NCBI RefSeq assembly: GCF_031461075.1
Contig: NZ_JAVKPK010000007.1
Span: 1-64,000, forward strand
DNA: 64,000 bases
From: Methanosarcina baikalica
Lineage (GTDB): Archaea > Halobacteriota > Methanosarcinia > Methanosarcinales > Methanosarcinaceae
Direction of reading: 5' to 3'
The notes below the pieces were generated by a model. That model ran no database searches and was not told the origin of the DNA. It saw nothing but the letters and a program-made list of their open reading frames with translations. Every line of letters begins with the position of its first letter. Position 1 is the first letter of the stretch. Position numbers and translations under genes: made by a program. Of this stretch, positions 43,531-52,272 are shown in pieces.

Positions 43531-44900
43531 ATTCTCAGGAAAACATCTTCCTTGAAGTTCCGTGCCTTACTGAGAAGTCACAATCCATTTCAGGACTATT
43601 TCTCGCAAAAAAATGGTTTAAGAAAGCTGACAAGAGATATTTATCTGAATATTTACAGAAATTCATTGATTATAATAAAGATTCTTTTGATTTTCTTCAA
43701 GTCACTCCTAAAATTGAGGGAAGCGGAAAAGGAGTTTCTTTAAATTTTAAGTCCGATCGTTTTATTGGTGCGATTCCACTAAGATCGCCAGATACCGGTA
43801 AGCAGATGGGGGATTTTGTAGTTAAGCCCCGGTATACCTCTGCAACTGACCAGTTTTCAGAATATGTTGAAATTGTAAATCTACTGGAAAGTGAAATACT
43901 TCCTGAATTCAAGCATTCGATTCCTCTTTTGTCGCAGAATAACATGAGACCTCCTCTCTATTTGGAGGCGGTAAAGTTCGTAAACTTATTCGAAAAAGCG
44001 ATAAAAACCAAATGGAACAAATTTCAAACAACTAAAAGAATATATAGATACCCAAAATCTCAGGTTGATTGGAAGGAATATGTGGAAAAAGAATTTGACC
44101 CTGCGAAAAGGTTGCTTTTTCCCTGTCATGACAATATTCTGAGCAAATTCCATAGTGAGTTTTTTGAATTAAAATACGTTTATGGCATTGCAAAGAGAGA
44201 AATTACTTCTTTTAAGACTCCTCTAAGTATTAAATATCAATATCGAGATACTTTGACGTATTTGGATAATGCATTATATGAGTTTCCTGAAAAACTGACA
44301 AATGAGCTTCAGATACATCTTTCAGATCCAGTAATCATTAAAAAATTAAAGACTCAAGGGAATAAAATTCTGAACGGAAACTTCGAAGAAATTACTTCAT
44401 GGAGAATTGATTTTTCCCTTATATTTGAAAAATATGTCCAATTCATATTCAATCAAATTTCGTTGGAAATTGGAGCAAACCAGTTAAACAATTACAAAAT
44501 TAGACGTTCTTCGCATTTTAGCCCACTCTGGAGCCTCAATTATTTAGAACCCGATATAATTTTGATGAAAAATAACTTGGATATCGTAATAGATGCAAAA
44601 TACAAATCTCACCTCTTCAATTTAAAAAGCACCAACGGAGAGTTAAAAGAAGAACATCGAAAAGATTTACATCAATTGCTTGCGTATACTGCTTTTACAA
44701 AAAACAAGAATAAAGTTGGAATTTTATGCTATCCTTATAATGAACAATATATTTCAGAATTAAATTACATTTTCCCGTTTTCTAATACTAAAAGCAAGAT
44801 CGTTTTGTTGGGTATTCCCTTGAATAAATATAAATTGAATGGTCTGAAAAAATTAATTATTACATATCTTTCTGAGATTGAGCGAGAATGTTCAATCTAA
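43527..44900 (+). CDS. McrC-like nuclease subunit of a type IV restriction system
   Basis: A 457-residue protein overlapping the McrB-like gene by four bases. Its catalytic region is PD-(D/E)XK-like: YLEPDIILMKN (Asp 343), then IVIDAKYK (Asp 356, Lys 358), followed by HRKDLHQLLAYTAFTKN, as in McrC. McrC activates McrB's GTPase and cleaves DNA between modified sites. The first 200 residues are without known domain. Highly AT-rich and lysine-rich. Together the pair forms a two-gene defence cassette against modified phage or plasmid DNA; no methylase is encoded nearby, as expected for type IV systems. Confidence 0.8.
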   Translation: MNSQENIFLEVPCLTEKSQSISGLFLAKKWFKKADKRYLSEYLQKFIDYNKDSFDFLQVTPKIEGSGKGVSLNFKSDRFIGAIPLRSPDTGKQMGDFVVKPRYTSATDQFSEYVEIVNLLESEILPEFKHSIPLLSQNNMRPPLYLEAVKFVNLFEKAIKTKWNKFQTTKRIYRYPKSQVDWKEYVEKEFDPAKRLLFPCHDNILSKFHSEFFELKYVYGIAKREITSFKTPLSIKYQYRDTLTYLDNALYEFPEKLTNELQIHLSDPVIIKKLKTQGNKILNGNFEEITSWRIDFSLIFEKYVQFIFNQISLEIGANQLNNYKIRRSSHFSPLWSLNYLEPDIILMKNNLDIVIDAKYKSHLFNLKSTNGELKEEHRKDLHQLLAYTAFTKNKNKVGILCYPYNEQYISELNYIFPFSNTKSKIVLLGIPLNKYKLNGLKKLIITYLSEIERECSI

Positions 44901-45222
44901 AAGGATGTCTTCACTTTTGATTTTTCTCAATTTTTGTTTTAATTATAGTTCTGACCTCGCTTCGCTTGGAACAATAACGGTAAAAGATACTAATCTGGCT
45001 TTCCGTTGTCTTTTTCTCAGATCTTAACCCATCTCCCTAAACTATAATTTCCTTTATTCTCTACAGCCCCGGTTTCCATTTATTCATCAGCCCACTACAG
45101 CCAAAAAATAAAAATTCTCTTTTAATAACTCTCCCGCCGCCTGAGAAGCTTCTAGCCCCACAAATTATTCAAATTAAAAAAAGGTAAAAAAGGAAATAAG
45201 ATCTGAGAAACAAAAATGCCTC
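44901..45222. other. Intergenic region between mcrC-like gene and chagasin-like gene
   Basis: No gene. It includes one copy (about 45100-45165) of a 65-bp sequence repeated at 46503-46570 and short pyrimidine-rich tracts. No clear terminator. Confidence 0.35.
45100..45165. repeat. Duplicated 65-bp segment, copy 1
   Basis: AAAAAATAAAAAT ... TTAATAACTCTCCCGCCGCCT ... GAAGCTTCTAGCCCCACAAAT recurs at 46503-46570 with AAAAAATAAAAAT ... TTAATAACTCTCCAGCCGCCT ... AAAGTTCCCACTCCCGCAAAT. Roughly 75 percent identical; the two flank the chagasin-like gene region. Confidence 0.5.
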
Positions 45223-45687
45223 TCAGTCAACCTCGACAGTGAGTGTAAAGTTCTTCTCTGTGCCGGTTGTATTCATCCAGGACTGTTTGTATATACCGTT
45301 TACCTGCTGGCTGCCCTGGTCCACGGCTTCAATAATCCATGAACGAGTTCCCGGAACACCAACCTTGCCTTCAGGAGCTTCATCCTGAGTATATCCGTCG
45401 CTGAGAATAGTGAGCCCTTCGCTCACGTTCAGTTGCCAGGAGTAGCCTGTGGACGGATTTTCCCTGAGTTGAAGGGTAAAATTCTCTCCATTTTTGAGAC
45501 TTATGCTTGTTCCGTTGTCAGCTTCGGTTACTATCTGCCCTGTTTCCACAGTTTCATTAGCTTGAGTTGTGTTATTTTCAGTTGTGTTGTTTTCAGTCAC
45601 AGGTTCTGACTTTTCGGTACAACCGGCTGCAAAGACAACAGCAGCAATGACAAAAAGCATTGTTATTATCTTTAAAATTTTCTTCAT
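45223..45687 (-). CDS. Chagasin-family (I42) protease inhibitor lipoprotein
   Basis: A 154-residue exported protein. The signal sequence LKIITMLFVIAAVVFAAGC ends in a lipobox, so it is probably lipid-anchored at Cys 22 on the cell surface. A Thr/Asn/Glu-rich linker (25-55) leads to an immunoglobulin-like domain with the chagasin loops: NPSTGYSW (loop 1), GVPGTRSW (loop 2, in place of GxGG) and GIYKQSWMNTTG (loop 3). Family members inhibit papain-like cysteine proteases. No protease gene is near. Probably a single gene. Confidence 0.82.
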   Translation of the reverse strand: MKKILKIITMLFVIAAVVFAAGCTEKSEPVTENNTTENNTTQANETVETGQIVTEADNGTSISLKNGENFTLQLRENPSTGYSWQLNVSEGLTILSDGYTQDEAPEGKVGVPGTRSWIIEAVDQGSQQVNGIYKQSWMNTTGTEKNFTLTVEVD

Positions 45688-47039
45688 AACTATTCCCTCA
45701 AAAATCCTCTTTCTTTAGCTTCAAAGTATCTAATTTATTTACTTCTTTACTGGTATTACCGGTCTTTGAAAATGAATTCACAAAAGAATTGATCCCCATA
45801 TTTAGCAGTTTTTCGAGAATCAATATTTCTTGCAAAATTTTGATGAAGGCTGCCAGGTAAAAACTAATCCGGATGGATCAAGATGAAAAGTGAAGGGATT
45901 GTTTTGTACTTCAGGAAACATCCAGACACTCCTGACAATATATGTTGTAGTAACTTTCTTTTGAATTAAATTTTTCGATTTACTTCGAGCTTGTCTTAAA
46001 ATTCAAACCATTCATATAATTGAATAATGGAGAATGTCAACTTTAAAATTCATACCGTAAATTTTTCCCAAAATTCAGGCATATTTCTGCCAACTATAAT
46101 TTAGTTTTACCAATTTTAGTAAAAAACCCGCCAAACATGTGAAAACCTCATGTCGGGCTTCGGGCTAATTCTTAAGAGGTTAGATCGGGATGCAGGGGGA
46201 AGACAATGAATTTTCGGTCTGTTGCGGCGTCACTGGCAATAATGGGTTTAGGCGTTTTTTGCCGCAAAATATGCTTTTTAATACTCATAATGTGTATTCA
46301 GAATATGTTGACGTTAATTTGCGAACTTCATTCAATGAGGGTCTTCTATGTATCTACGAAATGTTTATAACAGGAAATCATTAAATATTCGTTTAAAGCT
46401 TTTCAGGTATGTGTACGTAGTTGTACATTTTTTGTTAAAGTGAATAAAAAGAGCTCTTGAGGGAGTGGGTTATGTTACTTTAGTCAGTGACTTACCATAA
46501 AGTACAAAAAATAAAAATAATATCTTAATAACTCTCCAGCCGCCTGAAAAGTTCCCACTCCCGCAAATCTCACGTATCTTTAAACTCCCGCCCGCAGGGA
46601 ATGATTCAGGATTTATCTGGGAAAATAGTTACAAGAACATGAAGAATCTCAAAGCCACGAAATGAAAACCGATTACAGGCTCAACAGTACCCCACATGCC
46701 TTCGCAAGTTATATATACTATCCATTAGAAATAGTGATATTGTATAAAAGTCTCTAATCGGAGAGTGTTTTTTCAGATAAATGCTGCACCAGAAGATCAA
46801 TGTAACTGAACCTTCAGATGCATCCATTGAAGTTTTCAGCTTTTTGTCTCATTTTAAGAGCTTCATAGGAACTAGCTTCCATGCTTTAATGCAGGGGATT
46901 CTATTTAATTTGAGCTGGTTGAAAACTGCCGACGATAAAACCTTATTCAATTAGAAACACAAAAATAAATTAAAAGCAGATAAAAACAAGCTAAATACAA
47001 AACGCCTTTAGCACCTTTATTTGCGAGGTTAGAAACAAT
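45688..47039. other. Long AT-rich intergenic region
   Basis: About 1.35 kb with no convincing gene. It holds the chagasin-gene promoter, a hairpin-forming stretch near 46123-46165 (CCCG ... ACATG ... CATGT-CGGG), a 64-codon frame at 46190-46384 judged spurious, the second copy of the 65-bp repeat, and the leader of the small membrane protein. The hairpin could belong to a small RNA, but there is no other support. Confidence 0.35.
46503..46570. repeat. Duplicated 65-bp segment, copy 2
   Basis: See 45100-45165; similar in order and orientation. Confidence 0.5.
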
Positions 47040-47279
47040 ATGTCAGAAGAATCCGATGATCCAGACAGTAGTGATAGTGGCAGTCGTCAGAAAATGTTCA
47101 CAGTAACCGGAATGGTCCTGTGTGCAGTACAGTTTACATTCTTCGTATGTATGATTTTAAAGTTTATCGAGATGGATTTTCTCGAGGGTTTTAAATTCAT
47201 GCTGCTTGCTTACTCTTCAGCGTTCATTTACAATAACCTGGAGAATTCGGGGAAAATTCCCATTGCAGCCGAGAACTGA
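47040..47279 (+). CDS. Small two-helix membrane protein
   Basis: A 79-residue protein. An acidic Ser/Asp-rich start (MSEESDDPDSSDSGSR) is followed by two hydrophobic helices at about 20-42 (MFTVTGMVLCAVQFTFFVCMI) and 50-66 (FKFMLLAYSSAFIYNNL). GAGGTT lies ten bases before the ATG. No recognised family; may be a small conserved membrane protein of the genus. Confidence 0.65.
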   Translation: MSEESDDPDSSDSGSRQKMFTVTGMVLCAVQFTFFVCMILKFIEMDFLEGFKFMLLAYSSAFIYNNLENSGKIPIAAEN

Positions 47280-47728
47280 TGACTGTGTGGTTTTGCTTTA
47301 AAAACCCACACCTTCTATAGTAACTATCTGTTCTGAATTTTTTTCTTTTTTTTTATTTATTTTTATTCGTTCATTTTCCTGTCCTCAATATTCAAATTCC
47401 ATTCCAGTAATGACTTTTTAATAACTTTTTACTGACTTTTTACTGGTTTTTTACTGGTTTTTTACTGGCTTTTTACTAGCTTTTTACTGGCTTTTTACTG
47501 ACTTCGTACACTGAACTAATTTTTTATGACCTTTTACCGACTCCAGTAGGTAAAACGTTATTAATTTGTGAAAACATAGACTGCAAATATATTCTTACGG
47601 ATTCGAAAAAAGAATAAACGGATTTCTTCGAATCCGAGAAGATATAAACAATTCATAAATAGAAAAAGAGATATAGGATAATTTTTTAGTACCAGCAATA
47701 ACTCTTATGAAACTCTTATGGGATAAAC
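47280..47728. other. Intergenic region with 11-bp tandem repeats
   Basis: No gene. It contains the terminator-like T tracts after the small membrane gene, the tandem repeat at 47414-47500, and the upstream region of the next small gene. Confidence 0.4.
47414..47500. repeat. 11-bp tandem repeat array
   Basis: Eight consecutive units of RYTTTTTACTR (ACTTTTTACTG, GTTTTTTACTG, GCTTTTTACTG variants); one unit is 10 bp. The 11-bp period is close to one helical turn, so A/T tracts are phased and the DNA may be bent. Copy number could vary between strains. Confidence 0.8.
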
Positions 47729-48019
47729 ATGGATTTTACCTTGGAGATTGATACCAATTACTCGCTTGAGGAAGTAACCGAGGTTATTCGCGCGGCTCTG
47801 GAACATGAGAAACATCTTGCGAAATACAAGGTATACCGCTATTCCATGATCTGCGATGAATTTGAAGACCAGTACGACCTTATATCTACCGAATTCATGC
47901 AAAAATTCGACGCCGGCGAACTTATGGGTGATGACAAATATTTTGACTGGTATGCTGCAAAGAGAGGGCTTGACCACTGGAAGAAGAAGCTGGTTCTTCT
48001 TGAAGGTGTAAAGATCTGA
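47729..48019 (+). CDS. Small acidic hypothetical protein
   Basis: A 96-residue soluble protein, acidic and helix-rich, with no transmembrane segment. It begins MDFTLEIDTNYSLEEVTEVI and ends FDWYAAKRGLDHWKKKLVLL. Such proteins occur in methanogens and sometimes beside toxin-like proteins, but no toxin partner is here; the next gene is a regulator 200 bases away. I cannot name the family. Confidence 0.6.
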   Translation: MDFTLEIDTNYSLEEVTEVIRAALEHEKHLAKYKVYRYSMICDEFEDQYDLISTEFMQKFDAGELMGDDKYFDWYAAKRGLDHWKKKLVLLEGVKI

Positions 48020-48226
48020 CTGCTCGAAATCCTTCTGCCCACGTATTCAAACTTAATATTTAAAATTATACTGTTATAATGTTGTTTTAAGGTTTATTTA
48101 GCATCCATAACCCCACATGATTTATTTTTTATTGGAAGTATTTCCATTCAAGTGTGTAAAATTAGTGGAAATGTATAAATAACTGCCGCGCCATCTTCTC
48201 ATCAGTAGCTTTTTTCTGGTGGTAGG

Positions 48227-49018
48227 ATGGGGACAAAAATCGGGTTAACAGAACTGGTCTTTCGGTCTGAGAAACGAAGGAACCTTCTCCTCTTTCTGAA
48301 AGACAGGCCCAGATATATAGATGAAATCCAGGATCACCTTTGCGTAGATCCCGTTTCCATCCTCCCACAGCTTAAAAAACTGAAAGACCGAAAACTGGTC
48401 ATACAGACGGACCATGCTTATGAACTTTCCATTATGGGGAAGGCAATTGTAGATAAAATGCCCCCTCTTCTGGACACCCTGGAAGTTCTCGAAGATAATT
48501 TCGATTACTGGTCACGACGAAATCTGGAAGGAATCCCTAAGGTTTTGCGAAGGCGAATCGGGGAGTTAAAAAACTGCAAACTTATCCGTCCTGACCTCAG
48601 CCATATGTTTGAACTCAATCCCGAATTTGTGGAAAATTTTCTCCGCTCAAGGCAGGTTCTCGGTTTCAGTTCCTATTTTCATCCCTCATTAATCTCTCTC
48701 TACCTCGAACTGGCAAAAAAAGAGGCCGAAATTTCTTTAATGCTTACCGGGGCCGTGCTCCAGAGGTTTAAAACAGATTATAGAGATGATTTACAAACTT
48801 TGATTGAGTTTAAACATGTTAACCTATCTCTTTTCCCGAAAGATCCGAAACTTGCAGGTTTTACAGTTACAGACAGGTTCTTCCTGCTCACCATTCTTCC
48901 CGAAATAAAGTTTTTTGAAAACGAAAGCCTGTTCAGTTTCGATCCTGAAGCCCTCAAGTGGGGTACAGACCTTTTTTTACACCTGCAAAAGGAAGCAGTT
49001 CGGGTAAAAGTCATTTGA
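48227..49018 (+). CDS. FilR1-type HTH transcriptional regulator (DUF1724)
   Basis: A 263-residue regulator of a methanogen-rich family. Residues 10-75 form the winged helix (LVFRSEKRRNLLLFLKDRP, IDEIQDHLCVD, SILPQLKKLKDRKLVIQ, YELSIMGKAI). The C-terminal FilR1-like domain (about 120-260) begins PDLSHMFELNPEFVENFLRS and ends LFSFDPEALKWGTDLFLHLQ, the usual closing of the family. Members control methanogenesis, stress or filament genes in Methanosarcina. A GGTGG lies before the start. No obvious operator or partner. Confidence 0.82.
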   Translation: MGTKIGLTELVFRSEKRRNLLLFLKDRPRYIDEIQDHLCVDPVSILPQLKKLKDRKLVIQTDHAYELSIMGKAIVDKMPPLLDTLEVLEDNFDYWSRRNLEGIPKVLRRRIGELKNCKLIRPDLSHMFELNPEFVENFLRSRQVLGFSSYFHPSLISLYLELAKKEAEISLMLTGAVLQRFKTDYRDDLQTLIEFKHVNLSLFPKDPKLAGFTVTDRFFLLTILPEIKFFENESLFSFDPEALKWGTDLFLHLQKEAVRVKVI

Positions 49019-49409
49019 ATTTTTTGCTTGCAAAAATCCTGAATAGGAACTTATTATAAAAGGAAGGTCTGTAAAATGTTAGGAATCAACGAAATAATAA
49101 TGATTGCGCTCCGGATAATAATACCTTTTATATTTGTGGTAATTATTGTGAAAATAATTTGTAAATTAAAATGGAATTGACAATCTAAATAAAATATTCT
49201 GTAAAATATATTTATTGTTGTACCTGTTAGATTCCTTAGAAAGAATATTGCAGGAAAGACGGCATTGTTCGTCTCCCTAAAGCCACATACTATTCTCAAA
49301 GCCCGTATACCATATTATATTTTGATTGACCTTAAAAACAGTTATAAGAAGAATTGTACTCCCGGGAGGAATTGCCTCTCCTGGAAGATTTTTTTGTATT
49401 TTGAGCCGT
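49019..49409. other. Intergenic region with terminator-like hairpin
   Basis: No gene. The right part has CCGGGAGG ... CCTCTCCTGG (about 49362-49384), followed on the plus strand by GATTTTTTT. This may terminate the PHP gene on the minus strand and the regulator on the plus strand. Confidence 0.35.
49362..49384. terminator. Possible terminator hairpin
   Basis: An imperfect stem (CCGGGAGG / CCTCTCCTGG) with a two-base bulge, next to a seven-T run on the plus strand and a less regular pyrimidine stretch on the minus strand. Confidence 0.4.
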
Positions 49410-50084
49410 TTAGACTTTACCGAACAATTTCGTTAGAATTTTCCGCTTTGCACTTCCTGTCATCTGTTCAAGAATAATGTGCGTAGGCGTATTTTTTCCT
49501 GCAGGGGAAACATCCCCTTCCCTGATCGCCCTGAGCACGGCTTCCAGAGTGTTTTCAGAGGCGTCAATTTCGGTATATGCCTGCCCCACCATTTCGGGAA
49601 TATGGGAATCGCTTCCTGCAACGCCCGGGATTTCGAGCCTCTTTGCTTCGATTGCGGCTTTCCGGTTGGCTCCGTTAAAAAGGCAGCGAGAATTGAATAC
49701 CTCAACTGCATCAATATCAAGCCCTTCAAAACTTCCTATCCCATGAGAACTGCGCTTGAAAGGATGAGGTATGATAACCGTACCTCCAAGTTTCCTGGCC
49801 CTTCGGATCGTTTCCTCCGGACTCAATAAAGGCTCAATATCTTTCCGGACTCCGAGAACTAGGATGTGCCCTTTCGAAGAGGTAACCTCCACTCCCGGAA
49901 TGACTGAAATTTCAAGGCCAAGTTCAAGGGCTCTTATTTCACAGGCAAGCCCGCCTTCTATGGTATCATGGTCACAAATAGCAAGTCCCTCAAGCCCCCT
50001 TTTACGGGCAGCTTCAAGTATGTCATCATGGCTTGATTTGCTGTCTTTTGAATGATCGGAATGTACGTGAAGATCGAATTTCAT
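49410..50084 (-). CDS. PHP-domain metal-dependent phosphoesterase
   Basis: A 224-residue protein. PHP motifs: DLHVHSDHSKDS (residues 4-15), GLAICDHDTIEGG, VIPGVEVTS, VIIPHPFKRS, and GVAGSDSHIPEMVG. These His and Asp residues form a trinuclear metal site. The family covers histidinol phosphatases and other small phosphatases; this short form is related to the PHP domain proteins of unknown substrate. Single gene, no operon. The C-terminal 15 residues are basic. Confidence 0.85.
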   Translation of the reverse strand: MKFDLHVHSDHSKDSKSSHDDILEAARKRGLEGLAICDHDTIEGGLACEIRALELGLEISVIPGVEVTSSKGHILVLGVRKDIEPLLSPEETIRRARKLGGTVIIPHPFKRSSHGIGSFEGLDIDAVEVFNSRCLFNGANRKAAIEAKRLEIPGVAGSDSHIPEMVGQAYTEIDASENTLEAVLRAIREGDVSPAGKNTPTHIILEQMTGSAKRKILTKLFGKV

Positions 50085-50202
50085 GTTAATACGAAAATGA
50101 GAACTGGATTTATATAAATTTTGAAACGGAAAAGGAAAAAAGAAAGGTAACTATACCCTGAATAGTTACCATTTGTTAATATTTCAATTTAAAGACCTAA
50201 AG

Positions 50203-51000
50203 TTAATCGCTGATTACTGGCACAGCAATTTTGCGTTTAATCTCACCATCTATGCGGACAATCTTGATTGGTACTCCATAGGCTTCCTGAAGATTCTCCT
50301 CAGTAACCACAACTTCAGCTGGGCCCATTGCCAGAAACCTCCGATCTTTCATGATACCCACCTTGCTTGACGACAGGAAAGTATGGTCAGGGAAATGCGA
50401 GGTCATCACCAGTGCCAATCCCTTTTGAGATAGTTTTCTTATCATTTTTATTGTGTAAATTTGGTTGCCTACATCCAGATGAGAAGTCGGCTCGTCAAGC
50501 AGGAGAATCTCAGGCTCCTGGGCAAGCACACGAGCCATAAGCACAAGTTGCATCTGTCCACCACTGAGTTCTGTGTATGGCTTGTCCCAGATGTGCTCAA
50601 TGTTCACTGTCCTGAGGGCCTCAAGCGCAATTTCTCGATCTCTGTGTGAAGGAGAAGCAAACGTATTCAGGTGAGGGTTCCGCCCCATCATGACCACCTG
50701 CAATACAGAATATGGAAAAGTCGGAGTATGGATCTGAGGAATGAAACCTATTTTCTTCGCCAGCTTTTTTGGCGCATACGACGAAATGTCCTTTCCATCT
50801 ATATAGATATTTCCTTCATTCAGCGGATAAAGATTGCAGAGGCAGCGAAGCAGAGTAGATTTGCCGGTGCCGTTGGGTCCGAGAATACAAAACACATCCC
50901 CCGAGTCTACCGAGAATGAGATATCCTCGAAGATATTCCTTTTTCCATCATAGGAAAAGGTAGCATTTTGTACTTCAAGTCTTGCACACATCATGACCAC
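50203..51000 (-). CDS. ABC transporter ATP-binding protein, iron-complex/cobalamin type
   Basis: A 265-residue ATPase of the FecE/BtuD class: Walker A GPNGTGKST (41-49), signature LSGGQMQLVLMARVL, Walker B ILLLDEPTSHLD, H-loop TSHFPDH. Overlaps the permease gene by ten bases. Last gene of a four-gene minus-strand operon with a lipoprotein, a radical SAM enzyme and the permease. It energises uptake of a metal complex or corrinoid-like compound; the specific ligand cannot be set from sequence. Confidence 0.9.
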   Translation of the reverse strand: MVMMCARLEVQNATFSYDGKRNIFEDISFSVDSGDVFCILGPNGTGKSTLLRCLCNLYPLNEGNIYIDGKDISSYAPKKLAKKIGFIPQIHTPTFPYSVLQVVMMGRNPHLNTFASPSHRDREIALEALRTVNIEHIWDKPYTELSGGQMQLVLMARVLAQEPEILLLDEPTSHLDVGNQIYTIKMIRKLSQKGLALVMTSHFPDHTFLSSSKVGIMKDRRFLAMGPAEVVVTEENLQEAYGVPIKIVRIDGEIKRKIAVPVISD

Positions 51001-52148
51001 GCCTTTTTAGTGATATATAATAAATATAAAAAGATCGGAGCACCTAGAATCGAAGTGACTATACTGATAGGTATTTCTACGGACATCAGCGTCCTGCACA
51101 CCGTATCGACTGCCAGCAGATAGGAACCTCCTAACAGTATGGATGCTATTATCATGTCTTTATGATCAGGACCGACTAACATCCTAGAAATATGAGGTAT
51201 TATCAGTCCCACCCAGCCGATTACTCCTCCAATGCATACGGCTGCAGCGGTCAGTAGAGTAGAACAGACAATAAATACCAGACGAAAACGCTTGGTATCC
51301 ATCCCCAACGATCTAGCCTCTTCATCACCCATCGAAATAATGTTAAGATGCCATCGCAGCAGGACAATTACCAGCATGGCAATTAGAATAACTGGTATGA
51401 CCTGAATAAAATTAGCTGTGGAAGCCTTGGCGAAGGAACCCATAAGCCAGAAGACGATATCAGGAAGCTTGCTATAAGGATCGGCCACAAATTTCAGCAG
51501 CGAAATAATTGCAGAGAATAAGCCGCCGACAATAATTCCTGCCAGCACGAACACCAATGTAGGATTGCTGCGATAGACACGACTTATCGCAAAGGTCATA
51601 CCCACTGCAAGCAGCCCGAAAGCGAAAGCTGACAATTGTATTACATCGGTTCCCTGATCCATCAGTATCGCCAGAGCCGCACCTACCCCTGCACCGGCAG
51701 ATACGCCCAGAATGGACTCCGAAACCAGCGGATTGCGGAAGACACCTTGATATGTGGCACCTGAAACTGCAAGACCTGACCCTGCCAGGATGACTGCAAT
51801 TGCCCTAGGTAATCTCACGTCCCAGACAACCGTATCCATGACTGTGGACCAGGTATGCGGTATCGACCAGAAAAAAGCTATCTTTACACCGGTAATGATT
51901 GCTATCTTATCTCCGATCCATTCCAGGATACCGGCAACTACGATGACCACAACAGTAACAGGATCAATGGGGTATCTGCCCATGAAGAGGGCTGTGATAA
52001 GAACACCGATCAGCAGCAGGAACAAAATAAAGTTTATCGATGCTTTACCCGGATATAACCTGTATTTGGCCTTGCTACTAAGAGTAACATCATTGGAGTT
52101 ATGCGCATTTTCCTGTCCGACTATTTCTACTCGTTTCATGATTAACAT
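50991..52148 (-). CDS. FecCD/BtuC-type ABC transporter permease
   Basis: A 385-residue membrane protein with about ten transmembrane helices. The family signatures PRAIAVILAGSGLAVSGATYQ, NPLVSESILGVSAGAGVGA and GVIGWVGLIIPHISRMLVGPDH are intact. It has a 30-residue soluble N-terminus before the first helix (SINFILFLLLIGVLITALF). It imports an iron-siderophore, haem-like or cobalamin-like ligand presented by the lipoprotein encoded two genes upstream. Confidence 0.92.
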   Translation of the reverse strand: MLIMKRVEIVGQENAHNSNDVTLSSKAKYRLYPGKASINFILFLLLIGVLITALFMGRYPIDPVTVVVIVVAGILEWIGDKIAIITGVKIAFFWSIPHTWSTVMDTVVWDVRLPRAIAVILAGSGLAVSGATYQGVFRNPLVSESILGVSAGAGVGAALAILMDQGTDVIQLSAFAFGLLAVGMTFAISRVYRSNPTLVFVLAGIIVGGLFSAIISLLKFVADPYSKLPDIVFWLMGSFAKASTANFIQVIPVILIAMLVIVLLRWHLNIISMGDEEARSLGMDTKRFRLVFIVCSTLLTAAAVCIGGVIGWVGLIIPHISRMLVGPDHKDMIIASILLGGSYLLAVDTVCRTLMSVEIPISIVTSILGAPIFLYLLYITKKAWS

Positions 52149-52272
52149 ACCCTGAGAATAGAAATCTTCGGTTCAGTGGTTGCTTCAATACAGGCAATCC
52201 GTATCATCCCTACATACTTCCCTATTTGTTCTCAACAGGCCCTAAAGTTCATGCATTAGCTACAGACATAAC

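Noticed and set aside
46123..46165. Hairpin ACATG/CATGT plus CCCG/CGGG considered as a small RNA
   Set aside because: Short, with a bulge, and no promoter or terminator support.
46190..46384. 64-codon plus-strand frame in the AT-rich gap
   Set aside because: No ribosome binding site, irregular amino-acid composition and overlap with a hairpin-forming stretch; no family resemblance.
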